DNA from: Gymnothorax reevesii
Lineage: Eukaryota > Chordata > Actinopteri > Anguilliformes > Muraenidae
Reading direction: 5' to 3'
Assembly (NCBI GenBank): GCA_029721435.1
Contig: CM056576.1
Coordinates: forward strand, 74,603,876 to 74,667,875
Length of the DNA: 64,000 nt
The notes under the pieces are model-generated. The model was given only the letters and a program-made list of their open reading frames with translations. It was not told the origin of the DNA and ran no database searches. Shown here piece after piece: positions 33,424 through 45,866 of this stretch. Position 1 is the stretch's first letter; each line of letters opens with the position of its first letter. Position numbers and translations under genes: made by a program.

Positions 33424-33990
33424 AAGGAAGGAAGGAGGGAAAGAAGGAACTAATGAGGGAAGTAAGGACAAGATGAATATAGGAAAAAAGTAGGAAAACA
33501 AAGGAAGGCAGGAAAGAACAAAGGAAAGAAGGAGAGGATGGAAGGAAAGAAACAGAGGAATGAAGGAAAGAAGGAAGATAAGAAGGAAGGAAAGGAAGAA
33601 GGGAAGAAGAAGGATTTAAGTAAAGATAGAAGGAAGGAAGGAAGTGAGGAAGAAGAAATGAAAAACGGAAGGAAAGAGAGAAGGAAGGAAAGAAAAAGTA
33701 AAGAAAGGAAGAGGGAGGGAAAGAGAGGGAAAGCAGAAAGAAGAAAGGAAGAAAGATAAGAAGGATATGAAGGAATGAAAGAAGGGATGATGGAAGGAAA
33801 GAAAAACTAAAGAAGGTAGGAAAGAAAATTGGTAGGGAGGAAGAATGGGGGGAGGGATGAAAGGGAAGATAGAAGGAAGTAAAGTAGGAAAGCAGGAACG
33901 AATAAAGGAAGGAACGAAGGAAAGAAATAGGAGGGAAAAAGAAAGAAGGAATGACAGAAAATAGAAGGAAGGAAAGCAGTAAGGAAGCTG
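33424..33990 (+). repeat. Polypurine tract, island 6
   Basis: The most diverged purine tract. It is slightly shorter, with GGACAAGATGAATATAGG and AAGTAGGAAAACAAAGG near the left and GGGGGGAGGGATG near 33848. The different indel pattern gives unusual phantom reading frames on both strands. Confidence 0.91.
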
Positions 33991-34286
33991 TAGTCTCAAG
34001 AGAGCCAGATTGTAGTCTTACAGCCTGAGAAACTGACAGTTACAGCAGGTGGTCAGAACACCTGGCACAAGATTCCATTTGCTTAATGGCCCTATTGTGA
34101 TGTCATAATGCCAATGTTAAGTCTGTGGGAGGAAAAAATTTATAGTTTTTTATTAATAACTCAAAAAGTATAAAAGTTACAAAGATGAAAAATACATTGC
34201 ACAGGTGTCCTAAGTAAGACCTACGCAACGCAGTTTGAATGAAGTTTCTACGATAAACGGTTGAGGCCGCATTAAGTGTGTTAGAA

Positions 34287-34287
<1 letters not shown>

Positions 34288-34322
<35 letters not shown>
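34288..34322 (+). repeat. AAT microsatellite, island 6
   Basis: Run of about 11 AAT units directly before the first 46-bp module. It is read as poly-Tyr or poly-Ile on the minus strand. Confidence 0.94.
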
Positions 34323-34324
34323 GA

Positions 34325-34429
34325 AGAAGACCAGGATAACAATAGTGAGCATTTTCAATGCACACTAATAATAATAATAATAATAAGAAGACCAGGATAA
34401 CAATAGTGAGCATTTTCAAAGCACACTAA
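34325..34429 (+). repeat. 46-bp module, two copies separated by AAT units, island 6
   Basis: Module copies begin at 34325 and 34386, with an AAT expansion between them. In the second copy the stem arm is mutated (CATTTTCAAAGCACAC), so only the first copy still pairs perfectly with the downstream arm after the palindrome at 34439-34456. Confidence 0.91.
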
Positions 34430-34848
34430 CTAGATTATGTAATTCCAGGGAATTACGTGTGCATTGAAAATGCAAAGTGTAGTTGCATAAGGTGGAGTTT
34501 GTAACATATCATTGCATTATGATATTGGTAGCTACGTTTTTAGAAGGATAATTATGGTAGTGGTGAGGACTTTTATTTTGAAACAGATGTGGACTGAGGA
34601 AACAGTTTGCGGGAGTCATAGTTGATGACAACTGTCATATGGAAATTTTTAATAGTGACATTTTTTAATAGTGAAGAATTGTAGTAAGGACTTATATTTT
34701 GAGACAGGATTGGGCAGAAGAAACAGTTGCCGGAAGTCATAGTCGTTAACAATCAGGAGTTGGAATGGCTGAAAGGTTGATGAGTTGAGTAGCTTAAAAA
34801 TTTACATTTTTTTATTGTAATTTGACATAATGAGGACTGGCTGTAACA

Positions 34849-37800
34849 GTTGTTAGGCAGTTGCTATGGTGTTCTGTGCACTTGTGAGGGTGTTGCTAGG
34901 CAGCTGCTATCGTGTTCTGGGTGGTTGCTAGGGCATTGCTAGGCAGTTGCTATGGTGTTCTGGGTGGTTGCTAGGTGGTTGCTATGGTGTTCTGGGTGGT
35001 TGCTAGGGCATTGCTAGGCAGTTGCTATGGTGTTCTGGGTGGTTGCTAGGCGGTTGCTATGGTGTTCTGGGTGGTTGCTAGGGCATTGCTAGGCAGTTGC
35101 TATGGTGTTCTGGGTGGTTGCTAGGGCGTTGCTAGGCAGTTGCTATGGTGTTCTAGATGGTTGCTAGGCGGTTGCTATGGTGTTCTGGGTGGTTGCTAGG
35201 CGGTTGCTATGGTGCTCTGGGTGGTTGCTAGGTCGTTGCTAGGCAGTTGCTATGGTGTTCTCGGTGGTTGCTAGGCGGTTGCTATGGTGTTCTGGGTGGT
35301 TGCTAGGCGGTTGCTATGGTGTTCTGGGTGGTTGCTAGGGCGTTGCTAGGCAGTTGCTATGGTGTTCTGATGGTTGCTAGGCTGTTGCTATGGTGTTCTG
35401 GGTGGTTGCTAGGGCATTGCTAGGCGGTTGCTATGGTGTTCTGGGTGATTGCTAGGCGGTTGCTATGGTGTTCTGGGTGGTAGCTAGGCGGTTGCTATGG
35501 TGTTCTGGGTGGTTGCTAGGTCGTTGCTAGGCAGTTGCTATGGTGTTCTCGGTGGTTGCTAGGCGGTTGCTATGGTGTTCTGGGTGGTTGCTAGGCGGTT
35601 GCTATGGTGTTCTGGGTGGTTGCTAGGGCGTTGCTAGGCAGTTGCTATGGTGTTCTGATGGTTGCTAGGCTGTTGCTATGGTGTTCTGGGTGGTTGCTAG
35701 GGCATTGCTAGGCGGTTGCTATGGTGTTCTGGGTGGTTGTTAGGGTGTTGCTAGGCAGTTGCAATGGTGTTCTGGGTGGTTGCTTGGCGGTTGCTATGGT
35801 GTTCTGGGTGGTTGCTAGGGCGTTGATAGGCAGTTGCTATGGTGTTTTGGGTGGTTGCTTGGTGGTTGCTATGGTGTTCTGGGTGGTTGCTAGGGCGTTG
35901 CTAGGCAGTTGCTATGGTGTTCTGGGTGGTTGCTAGGTGGTTGCTATGGTGTTCTGGGTGGTTGCTAGGGCGTTGCTAGGCAGTTGCTATGGTGTTTTGG
36001 GTGGTTGCTAGGTGGTTGCTATGGTGTTCTGGGTGGTGGCTAGGGCGGTGGTAGGCAGTTGCTATGGTGTTCTGGGTGGTTGCTAGGCGGTTGCTATGGT
36101 GTTCTGGGTGGTTGCTAGGGCGTTGCTAGGCAGTTGCTATGGTGTTTTGGGTGGTTGCTAGGTGGTTGCTATGGTGTTCTGGGTGGTTCCTAGGGCGTTG
36201 CTAGGCAGTTGCTATGGTGTTCTGGGTGGTTGCTAGGGCGTTGCTAGGCAGTTGCTATGGTGTTTTGGGTGGTTGCTAGGTGGTTGCTATGGTGTTCTAG
36301 GTGGTTGCTAGGGCGTTGCTAGGCAGTTGCTATGGTGTTCTGGGTGGTTGGTTGGGGGTTGCTATGGTGTTGTGGGTGGTTGCTAGGGCCTTGCTAGGGG
36401 GTTGCTATGGTGTTCTGGGAGGTTGCTAGGGCATTGCTAGGCTGTTGCTATGGTGTTCTGGGTGGTTGCTAGGGCGTTGCTATGCGGTTGCTATGGTGTT
36501 CTGGGTGGTTGTTAGGGTGTTGCTAGGCAGTTGCTATGGTGTTCTGGGTGGTTGCTAGGCGGTTGCTATGGTGTTCTGGGTGGTTGCTTGGGCGTTGCTA
36601 GGCAGTTGCTATGGTGTTCGGGGTGGTTGCTAGGCGGTTGCTATGGTGTTCTGGGTGGTTGCTCGGGCGTTGCTAGGCAGTTGCTATGGTTTTCTGGGTG
36701 GTTGCTAGGCGGTTGCTATGGTGTTCTGGGTGGTTGCTAGGCGGTTGCTATGGTGTTCTGGGTGGTTGCTAGGGCGTTGCTAGGCAGTTGCTATGGTGTT
36801 CTGGGTGGTTGCTAGGCGGTTGCTATGGTGTTCTGGGTGGTTGCTAGGGCGTTGCTGGGCAGTTGTTGTGGTGTTCTGGGTGGTTGCTGGGCGGTTGCTT
36901 TGGTGTTCTGAGTGGTTGCTAGGCGGTTGCTATGGTGTTCTGGGTGGTTGCTAGGGCGTTGCTAGGCAGTTGCTATGGTGTTCTGGGTGGTTGCTAGGCG
37001 GTTGCTATGGTGTTCTGGGTGGTTGCTAGGGCGTTGCTAGGCGATTCCTATGGTGTTCTGTGTGGTTGCTAGGGCGTTGCTAGGCAGTTGCTATGGTGTT
37101 CTGGGTGGTTGCTAGGCGGTTGCTAAGGTGTTCTTGGTGGTTGCTAGGGCGTTGCTTAGCAGTTGCTATGGTGTTTTGGGTGGTTGCTAGGGCGTTGCTA
37201 GGCAGTTGCTATGGTGTTTTGGGTGGTTGCTAGGTGGTTGCTATGGTGTTCTGGGTGGTTGCTAGGGCGTTGCGAGGCAGTTGCAATGGTGTTCTGGGTG
37301 GTTGCTAGGGCGTTGCTAGGCAGTTGCTATGGTGTTTTGGGTGGTTGCTAGGTGGTTGCTATGGTGTTCTAGATGGTTGCTAAGGCGTTGCTAGGCAGTT
37401 GCTATGGTGTTCTGGGTGGTTGCTTGGCGGTTGCTATGGTGTTCTGGGTGGTTGCTAGGGTGTTGCTAGGGAGTTGCTTTGGTTTTCTGGGTGGTTGCTA
37501 GGCGGTGGCTTTGGTGTTCTTGGTGGTTGCTGGGGCGTTGCTCGGCAGTTGCTTTGGTGTTTTGGGTGGTTGCTAGGGCGTTGCTATGCGGTTGCTATGG
37601 TGTTCTGGGTGGTTGTTAGGGTGTTGCTAGGCAGTTGCTATGGTGTTCTGGGTGGTTGCTAGGCGGTTGCTATGGTGTTCTTGGTGGTTGCTAGGGCGTT
37701 GCTGGGGAGTTGCTTTGGTGTTTTGGGTGGTTGCTAGGGTGTTGCTAGGCAGTTGCTATGGTGTTCTGGGTGGTTGCTAGGCGGTTGCTATGGTGTTCTG

Positions 37801-38624
37801 GGTGGTTGCTAGGGCGTTGCAAGGCAGTTGCTGTCGTGTTTGGGGTGGTTGCTTGGCGGTTGCTATGGTGTTCTGGGTGGTTGCTAGGCGGTTGCTATGG
37901 TGTTCTGGGTGGTTGCTAGGGCGTTGCTAGGCAGTTGCTATGGTGTTCTGGGTGGTTGCTAGGCGGTTGCTATGTTGTTCTGGGTGGTTGCTAGGGCGTT
38001 GCTAGGCGATTCCTATGGTGTTCTGTGTGGTTGCTAGGGCGTTGCTAGGCAGTTGCTATGGTGTTCTGGCAGGTTGCTAGGTGGTTGCTAAGGTGTTCTT
38101 GGTGGTTGCTAAGGCGTTGCTAGGCAGTTGCTATGGTGTTTTGGGTGGTTGCTGGGCGGTTGCTATGGTGTTCTGGGTGGTTGCTAGGGCGTTGCTAGGC
38201 AGTTGCTATGGTGTTCTGGGTGGTTGCTAGGCGATTGCTATGGTGTTCTGGGTGGTTGCTAGGGCGTTGCTAGGCAGTAGCTTTGGTGTTTTGGGTGGTT
38301 GCTAGGCGGTTGCTATAGTGTTCTGGGTGGTTGCTAGGGCGTTGCTAGTCAGTTGCAATGGTGTTCTGGGTGGTTGCTAGGCAGTTGCTATGGTGTTCTT
38401 GGTGGTTGTGAGGGCGTTGCTAGGCGGTTGCTATGGTGTTCTGGGTGGTTGCTAGGGCGTTGCTAGGCAGTTGCTTTGGTGTTCTGGGTGGTTGCTTGGC
38501 GGTTGCTATGGTGTTCTGGGTGGTTGCTAGGGCGTTGCTTGGCAGTTGCTATAGTGTTTTGGGTGGTTGCTAGGCAGTTGCTATGGTGTTTTGGGTGGTT
38601 GCTTGGCGGTTGCTGTGGTGTTCT
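34849..38624 (+). repeat. Minisatellite block 6
   Basis: About 3.8 kb. The first half contains a near-perfect local repeat: 35.2-35.4 kb recurs at 35.5-35.7 kb with TTCTCGGTGGTTGC and TTCTGATGGTTGC landmarks. The second half (36615-38624) matches block 0 (151-2160) at a net offset of 36,464 bp. No gene seen. Confidence 0.95.
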
Positions 38625-39640
38625 GAATATTTGCTTGCGCATTGCTCGACAGTTGCTATGTTGTTCTTGTTGTTGCTAGGGCGTTGATGTGTATTGTTTG
38701 GGGATCGAGTGAAAACTGGGAGAAGTAGTGAACCGTACGATTACGAAATTATTTGGAATATTAACAAGGAAGGAAGGAGGGAAAGAAGGAACTAATGAGG
38801 GAAGTAAGGAAAGAAGGAATATAGGAAAAAAAGAAGGAAATCAAAGGAAGGCAGGAAAGAACAAAGGAAACTAGGCGAGGATTGATGGAAAGAAACAGAG
38901 TAATGACGGAAAGAAGGAAGTAAGGAAGGAAGGAAAGGAAGAAGGGAAGAAGAAGGATTTAAGTAAAGATAGAAGGAAGGAAGGAAGGAAGTGAGGAAGA
39001 AGAAATGAAAAACAGAAGGAAAGAGAGAAGGAAGGAAAGAAAAAGTAAAGAAAGGAAGAGGGAAGGAAAGAGAGGGAAAGCAGAAAGAAGAAAGGAAGAA
39101 AGATAAGAAGGATATGAAGGAATGAAAGAAGGCATGATGGAAGGAAAGAAAAACTAAGGAAGGTAGGAAAGAAAATTGGTAGGGAGGAAGAATGGGAGGA
39201 AGGATGAAAGGCAGGAGAGAAGGAAGTAAAGTAGGAAAGAAGGAACGAATAAAGGAAGGAAGGAACGAAGGAAAGAAATAGGAGGGAAAAAGAAAGAAGG
39301 AATGACAGAAAATAGAAGGAAGGAAAGCAGCAAGGAAGCTGTAGTCTCAAGAGAGCCAGATTGTAGTCTTAAAGCTTGAGAAACTGACAGTTACAGCAGG
39401 TGGTCAGAACACCTGGCACAAGATTCCATTTGCTTAATGGCGCTATTGTGATGTCATAATGCCAGTGTTAAGTCTATGGGGGGAAAAAATTTATAGTTTT
39501 TTATTAATAACTCAAAAAGTATAAAAGTTACAAAGATGAAAAATACATTGCACAGGTGTCCTAAGTCAGACCTACGCAACGCAGTTTGAATGAAGTTTCT
39601 ACGATAAACGGTTGAGGCCGCATTAAGTGTGTTAGAAGAA
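36615..39640 (+). repeat. Segment duplicated from 151-3176 (offset 36,464)
   Basis: Landmarks at offset 36,464 are TGTTCGGGG (151/36615), TATGCGG (1121/37585), GGCGATTCC (1541/38005), island starts (2161/38625) and purine-tract starts (2302/38766). Between about 300 and 1000 the local offset is 36,539 (GGCGATTCC 501/37040), which is 75 bp or one dimer more, and it is later compensated. Confidence 0.85.
38766..39341 (+). repeat. Polypurine tract, island 7
   Basis: Homopurine tract collinear with that of island 1 and sharing its deletion-like AACTAGGCGAGG and its AGTAATGACGG variant. It ends in GCAGCAAGGAAGCTG, a variant shared with island 10. Confidence 0.92.

Positions 39641-39641
<1 letters not shown>

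Positions 39642-39676
<35 letters not shown>
39642..39676 (+). repeat. AAT microsatellite, island 7
   Basis: About 11 AAT units preceded by an extra GAA. One 46-bp module follows directly. Confidence 0.94.
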
Positions 39677-39755
39677 GAAGACCAGGATAACAATAGTGAG
39701 CATTTTCAATGCACACTAATAATAATAACTAGATAATGTAATTCCAGGTAATTAC
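39676..39755 (+). repeat. 46-bp module and altered palindrome, island 7
   Basis: One module copy at 39676-39721, a few AAT units, then the palindrome at 39738-39755. Here it reads GTAATTCCAGGTAATTAC, one mismatch from perfect symmetry and the only altered copy among the twelve. Confidence 0.92.
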
Positions 39756-40147
39756 GTGTGCATTGAAAATGCAAAGTGTAGTTGCATAAGGTGGAGTTTG
39801 TAACATATCATTGCATTATGATATTGGTAGCTACGTTTTTAGTAGGATAATTATGGTAGTGGTGAGGACTTTTATTTTGAAACAGATGTGGACTGTGGAA
39901 ACAGTTTGCGGGAGTCATAGTTGATGACAACTGTCATATGGAAATTTTTAATATTGACATTTTTTAATAATGAAGAATTGTAGTAAGGACTTATATTTTG
40001 AGACAGGATTGGGCAGAAGAAACAGTTGCCGGAAGTCATAGTCGAAAACAATCAGGAGTTGGAATGGCTGAAAGGTTGATAAGTGGAGTAGCTTAAAAAG
40101 TTACAATTTTTTATTGTAATTTCACATAATGAGGACTGGCTGTAACA

Positions 40148-43100
40148 GATGTTAGGCAGTTGCTATGGTGTTCTGTGTACTTGTGAGGGTGTTGCTAGGC
40201 AGCTGCTATCGTGTTCTGGGTGGTTGCTAGGGCATTGCTAGGCAGTTGCAATGGTGTTCTGGGTGGTTGCTAGGGCCTTGCTAAGCGGTTGCTATGGTGT
40301 TCTGAGTGGTTGATAGGGCGTTGCTAGGCGATTGCTATGGTGTTCTGGGTGGTTGCTCGGCGGTTGCTATGGCGTCCTGGGTGGTTGCTAGAGTGTTGCT
40401 ATGGGGTTCTGGGTGGTTGCTAGGCGGTTGCTATGGCATTCTGGGTGGTTGCTCGGGCTTTGCTAAGCAGTTGCTATGATGTTCTGGGTGGTTGCTAGGG
40501 CGTTGCTCGGTGGTTGCTATGGTGTTCTGGGTGGTTGCGAGGGTGTTGCTAGGCAGTTGCTAGGGTTTTCTGGGTGGTTGCTAGGGCGTTGCTAGGCAGT
40601 TGCTATGGTGGTCTGAGTGGTTGCTAGGGCGTTTTTGGCAGTTGCTATGGTGTTCTGAGTGGTTGTGAGGGTGGTTGCTATGGCGTTCTGGGTGGTTGCT
40701 AGGGCATTGCTAAGCAGTTGCTATGGTGTTCTGGGTGGATGCTACGGCGTTGCTAGGCGGTTGCTATGGTGTTCTGGGTGGTTGCTACGGTGTTGCTAAG
40801 CAGTTGCTATGGTGTTCTGGGTGGATGCTACGGCGTTGCTAGGCGGTTGCTATGGTGTACTGGGTGGTTGCTAGTGCGTTGGAATGGTGTTCTGGGTGGT
40901 TGCTCGGGCGTTGCTAGGCAGTTGCTATGGTGTTCTAGATTGTTGCTCGGCGGTTGCTATGGTGTTCTGGGTGGTTGCTATGGGTGTTGCTATGGTGTTC
41001 TGGGTGGTTGTTAGGCGGTTGCTCTGGTGTTCTGGGTGGTTACTTGGCGGTTGCTATGGTGTTCTGGGTGGTAGCTAGGCGGTTGCCAGGGTGTTCTGGG
41101 TGGTTGCTAGGTCGTTGCTAGGCAGTTGCTATGGTGTTCTGGGTGGTTGCTAGGCGGTTGCTATGGTGTTCTGGGCGGTTGCTAGAGCGTTGCTATAGGG
41201 TCCTGGGTGGTTGCTAGGCGGTTGCTATGGCATTCTGGGTGGTTGCTAGGGCTTTGCTAAGCAGTTGCTATGATGTTCTGGGTGGTTGCTAGGGCGTTGC
41301 TAGGTGGTTGCTATGGTGTTCTGGGTGGTTGCTAGGGTGTTGCTAGGCAGTTGCTATGCTGTTCTGGGTGGTTGCTAGGCCGTTGCTATGGTGTTCTGGG
41401 TGGTTGCTATGGCGTTGCTAGGCAGTTGCTATTGTGTTCTGGGTGGTTACTAGGCCGTTGCTAGGCAGTTGCTATGGTGTTCTGGGTGGTTGCTAGGCGA
41501 TTGCTATGGTGTTCTGGGTGGTTGCTAGGGCATTACCAGGCGGTTGCTATGGTGTTCTGGCTCGTTGCTAGGGTGTTGCTAGGCAGTTGCTATGGTGTTC
41601 TGGGTGGTTGCTAGGTGGTTGCTATGATGTTCTGACTGGATGCTAGGGCGTTGCTAGGCAGTTGCAATGGTGTTCTGGATGGTTGCTAGGCGGTTGCTAG
41701 GGTGTTCTGGGTGGTTGCGAGGGTGTTGCTATGGTGTTCTGGGTGGTTGTTAGGCGGTTGCTCTGGTGTTCTGGGTTGTTGCTAGGCGGTTGCTATGGTG
41801 TTCTGGGAGGTAGCAAGGCTGTTACAATGATGTTCTGGGTGGTTGCTAGATCATTGCTAGGCAGTTGCTATGGTGTTCTGGGTGGTTGCTAGGTGGTTGC
41901 TATGGTGTTCTGGGTGGTTGCTAGGGCGTTGCTAGGCAGTTGCTATGGTGTTCTGATGGTTGCTAGGCGGTTGCTATGGTGTTCTGGGTGGTTGCTAGGG
42001 CGTTGCCAGGCAGTTGCTATGTTGTTCTGGGTGGTTGCTAGGGCGTTGCTATGGTGTTCTGGGTGGTAGCTAGGCAGTTGCTATTGTGTTCTGGGTGGTT
42101 GCTAGGCGGTTGCTATGGTGTTCTGGGTGGTTGCTAGGGCGTTGCTAGGCAGTTGCTATGGTGTTCTGGGTGGTTGCTAGGGCGTTGCTAGGCAGTTGCT
42201 ATGGTGTGCTGGGTGGTTGCAAGGCGGTTGCTATGGTGTCCTGGGAGGTTGCTAGGGCATTGCTAGGCGGTTGCTATGGTGTTCTGAGTGGTTGCTAGGG
42301 CCTTGCTAGGCGGTTGCTATGGTGTTCTGGGAGGTTGCTTGGGCATTGCTAGGCTGTTGCTATGGTGTTCTGGGTGGTTGCTAGGGCGTTGCTAGGCGGT
42401 GGCTATGGTGTTCTGGGTGGTTGTTAGGGTGTTGCTAGGCAGTTGCTATGGTGTTTTGGGTGGTTGCTAGGCGGTTGTTTTGGTGTTCTGGGTGGTTGCT
42501 AGGGCGTTGCTAGGCAGTTGCTATGGTGTTTTGGGTGGTTGCTAGGTGGTTGCTATGGTGTTCTGGGTGGTTGCTAGGGCGTTGCTAGGCAGTTGCTATG
42601 GTGTTCTGGGTGGTTGGTAGGCGGTTGCTATGGTGTTCTGGGTGGTTACTCGGGCGTTGCTAGGCAGTTGCTATGGTGTTCTGGGTGGTTGCTAGGCGGT
42701 TGCTATGTTGTTCTGGGTGGTTGCTAGGCGGTTGCTATGGTGTTCTGGGTGGTTGCTAGGGCGTTGCTAGGCAGTTGCTATGGTGTTCTGGGTGGTTGCT
42801 TGGCGGTTGCTATGGTGTTCTGGGTGGTTGCTAGGGCATTGCTAGGCTGTTGCCATGGTGTTCTGGGTGGTTGCTAGGACGTTGCTAGGCGGTTTCTATG
42901 GTGTTCCTGGTGGTTGTTAGGGTGTTGCTAGGCAGTTGCTATGGTGATCTGGGTGGTTGCTAGGCGGTTGCTATGGTGTTCTGGGTGGTTGCTAGGTCGT
43001 TGCTAGGCGGTTGCTATGGTGTTTTGGGTGGTTGCTAGGTGGTTGCTATGGTGTTCTGGGTGGTTGCTAGGGCGTTGCTAAGCAGTTGCTATGGTGCTCT

Positions 43101-44416
43101 GGGTGGTTGCTAGGCGGTTGCTATGGTGTTCTGGGTGGTTGTTAGGCGGTTGCTATGGTGTTCTGGGTGGTTGCTAGGCGGTTGCTATGGTGTTCTGGGT
43201 GGTTGCTAGGGCGTTGCTAGGCAGTTGCTATGGTGTTCTGGGTGGTTGCTAGGCGGTTGCTATGGTGTTCTGGGTGGTTGCTAGGGCGTTGCTAGGCAGT
43301 TGCTATGGTGTTCTGGGTGGTTGCTAGGCGGTTGCTATGGTGTTCTGGGTGGTTGCTAGGGCGTTGCTAGGCAGTTGCTATGGTGTTCTGGGTGGTTGCT
43401 AGGCGGTTGCTATGGTGTTCTGGGTGGTTGTTAGGCGGTTGCTATGGTGTTCTGGGTGGTTGCTAGGCGGTTGCTATGGTGTTCTGGGTGGTTGCTAGGG
43501 CGTTGCTAGGCAGTTGCTATGGTGTTCTGGGTGGTTGCTAGGCGGTTGCTATGGTGTTCTGGGTGGTTGCTAGGGCGTTGCTAGGCAGTTGCTATGGTGT
43601 TCTGGGTGGTTGCTAGGCGGTTGCTATGGTGTTCTGGGTGGTTGCTAGCGCGTTGCTAGGCAGTTGCTATGGTATTTTGGGTGGTTGCTACTGGTTGCTA
43701 TGGTGTTCTGGGAGGTTGCTAGGACGTTGCGAGGCAGTTGCTATGGTGTTCTGGGTGGTTGCTAGGCGGTTGCTATGGTGTTCTGGGTGGTTGCTCGGGT
43801 GTTGCTAGGCAGTTGCTATGGTGTTCTGGGTGGTTGCTAGGCGGTTGCTATGGTTTTCTGGGTGGTTGCTTGGCGGTTGCTTTGGTGTTCTGGGTGGTTG
43901 CTAGGGCGTTGCTAGGCAGTTGCTATGGTGTTCTGGGTTGTTGCTCGGCGGTTGCGTTGGTGTTCTGGGTGGTTGCTAGGGCGCTGCTAGGCAGTTGCTA
44001 TGGTGTTCTGGGTGGTTGCTAGGCGGTTGCTAAGGTGTTCTTGGTGGTTGCTAGGGCGTTGCTAGGCAGTTGCTATGGTGTTTTGGGTGGTTGCTGGGCG
44101 GTTGCTATGGGGTTCTGGGTGGTTGTTAGGGCGTTGCTAGGCAGTTGGTATGGTGGTCTGGGTGGTTACTAGGCAGTTGCTATGGTGTTCTTGGTGGTGG
44201 TTAGGACGTTGCTAGGCGGTTGCTATGGTGTTCTGGGTGGTTGCTAGGGCGTTGCTAGGCAGTTGCTTTGGTGTTCTGAGTGGTTGCTTGGCGGTTGCTA
44301 TGGTGTTTTTGGTGGTTGCTAGGGCGTTGCTTGGCAGTTGCTATAGTGTTCTGGGTGGTTGCTAGGCAGTTGCTATGGTGTTTTGGGTGGTTGCTAGGCA
44401 GTTGCTATGGTGTTCT
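40148..44416 (+). repeat. Minisatellite block 7
   Basis: About 4.3 kb. It opens collinear with blocks 2 and 10 (GGATGCTACGG at 40737). The region 43.1-43.7 kb is the most regular part of the window, with repeated 75-bp dimers that differ by almost no changes, suggesting recent amplification. It ends with the left-edge series that is duplicated before island 9. No gene seen. Confidence 0.95.
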
Positions 44417-44557
44417 GAATATTTGCTTGGGCATTGCTCGACAGTTGCTATGTTGTTCTTGTTGTTGCTAGGGCGTTGATGTGTCTTGTTTGTGGATCGA
44501 GTGAAAACTGGGAGAAGTAGTGAACCGTACGATTACGAAATTATTTGGAATATTAAC

Positions 44558-45137
44558 AAGGAAGGAAGGAGGGAAAGAAGGAACTAATGAGCGAAGTAAG
44601 GAAAGAAGGAATATAGGAAAAAAAGAAGGAAATCAAAGGAAGGCAGGAAAGAACGAAGGAAAGAAGGGGAGGATGGATGGAAAGAAACAGAGGAATGAAG
44701 GAAAGAAGGAAGTAAAGAAGGAAGGAAAGGAAGAAGGGAAGAAGAAGGATTTAAGTAAAGATAGAAGGAAGGAAGGAAGGAAGGAAGTGAGGAAGAAGAA
44801 ATGAAAAACAGAAGGAAAGAGAGAAGGAAGGAAAGAAAAAGTAAAGAAAGGAAGAGGGAAGGAAAGAGAGGGAAAGCAGAAAGAAGAAAGGAAGAAAGAT
44901 AAGAAGGATATGAAGGAATGAAAGAAGGCATGATGGAAGGGAAGAAAAACTAAGGAAGGTAGGAAAGAAAATTGGTACGAAGGAAGAATGGGAGGAAGGA
45001 TGAAAGGCAGGATAGAACGAAGTAAAGTAGGAAAGAAGGAAGGAATAAAGGAAGGAAGGAACGAAGGAAAGAAATAGGAGGGGAAAAGAAAGAAGGAATG
45101 ACAGAAAATAGAAGGAAGGAAAGCAGTAAGGAAGCTG
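44558..45137 (+). repeat. Polypurine tract, island 8
   Basis: Homopurine tract nearly identical to that of island 9. It reads AAGAAGGGGAGG where island 9 reads AAGAAGGCGAGG. Confidence 0.92.
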
Positions 45138-45434
45138 TAGTCTCAACAGAGCCAGATTGTAGTCTTACAGCCTGAGAAACTGACAGTTACAGCAGGTGGT
45201 CAGAACACCTGGCACAAGATTCCATTTGCTTAATGGCCCTATTGTGATGTCATAATGCCAATGTTAAGTCTTTGGGGGGAAAAAATTTATAGTTTTTTAT
45301 TAATAACTCAAAAAGTATAAAAGTTACAAAGATGAAAAATACATTGCACAGGTGTCCTAAGTAAGACCTACGCAACGCAGTTTGAATGAAGTTTCTACGA
45401 TAAACGGTTGAGGCCGCATTAAGTGTGTTAGAAG

Positions 45435-45475
45435 AATAATAATAATAACTAGATAATGTAATTCCAGGGAATTAC
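45435..45475 (+). repeat. AAT run and palindrome, island 8
   Basis: Minimal AAT run (45435-45448) and the palindrome at 45458-45475. Confidence 0.92.
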
Positions 45476-45866
45476 GTGTGCATTGAAAATGCAAAGTGTA
45501 GTTGCATAAGGTGGAGTTTGTAACATATCATTGCATTATGATATTGGTAGCTACGTTTTTAGGAGGATAATTATGGTAGTGGTGAGGACTTTTATTTTGA
45601 AACAGATGTGGACTGAGGAAACAGTTTGCGGGAGTCATAGTTGATGACAACTGTCATATGGAAATTTTTAATAGTGACATTTTTTAATAGTGAAGAATTG
45701 TAGTAAGGACTTATATTTTGAGACAGGATTGGGCAGAAGAAACAGTTGCCGGAAGTCATAGTCGAAAACAATCAGGAGTTGGAATGGCTGAAAGGTTGAT
45801 AAGTTGAGTAGCTTAAAAAGTTACATTTTTTATTGTAATTTGACATAATGAGGACTGGCTGTAACA

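Larger units (their letters stand above)
33283..34848 (+). repeat. Island 6
   Basis: A 1,566-bp copy with several private changes: GATTAAGAAATT and AATATCAACAAGG on the left, AAGTCTGTGGGAGG near 34117, GTCGTTAACAATC near 34743, and GATGAGTTGAG near 34779. It carries two copies of the 46-bp module separated by extra AAT units. Confidence 0.93.
38625..40147 (+). repeat. Island 7 (apparent recombinant)
   Basis: The left part matches island 1: TGCGCATTGC, GTATTGTTTGGGG, AAACTAGGCGAGG, TCAAGAGAGCC and GTCAGACC. The right part matches island 2: GGATAATTATGGTAG, GGACTGTGGAAAC, AATATTGACA, TTAATAATGAAG, GATAAGTGGAG and TAACAGATG. The switch lies between about 39642 and 39850, the AAT/module/palindrome interval. 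Block 6 before it resembles block 0, and block 7 after it resembles block 2, consistent with a crossover. Confidence 0.9.
44417..45866 (+). repeat. Island 8
   Basis: A 1,450-bp copy, the same length as island 9 and sharing GTTTGTGGATCGAG and AAGTCTTTGGGGGG with it. Private change: GGTACGAAGGAAG near 44975. No 46-bp module. Confidence 0.94.
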
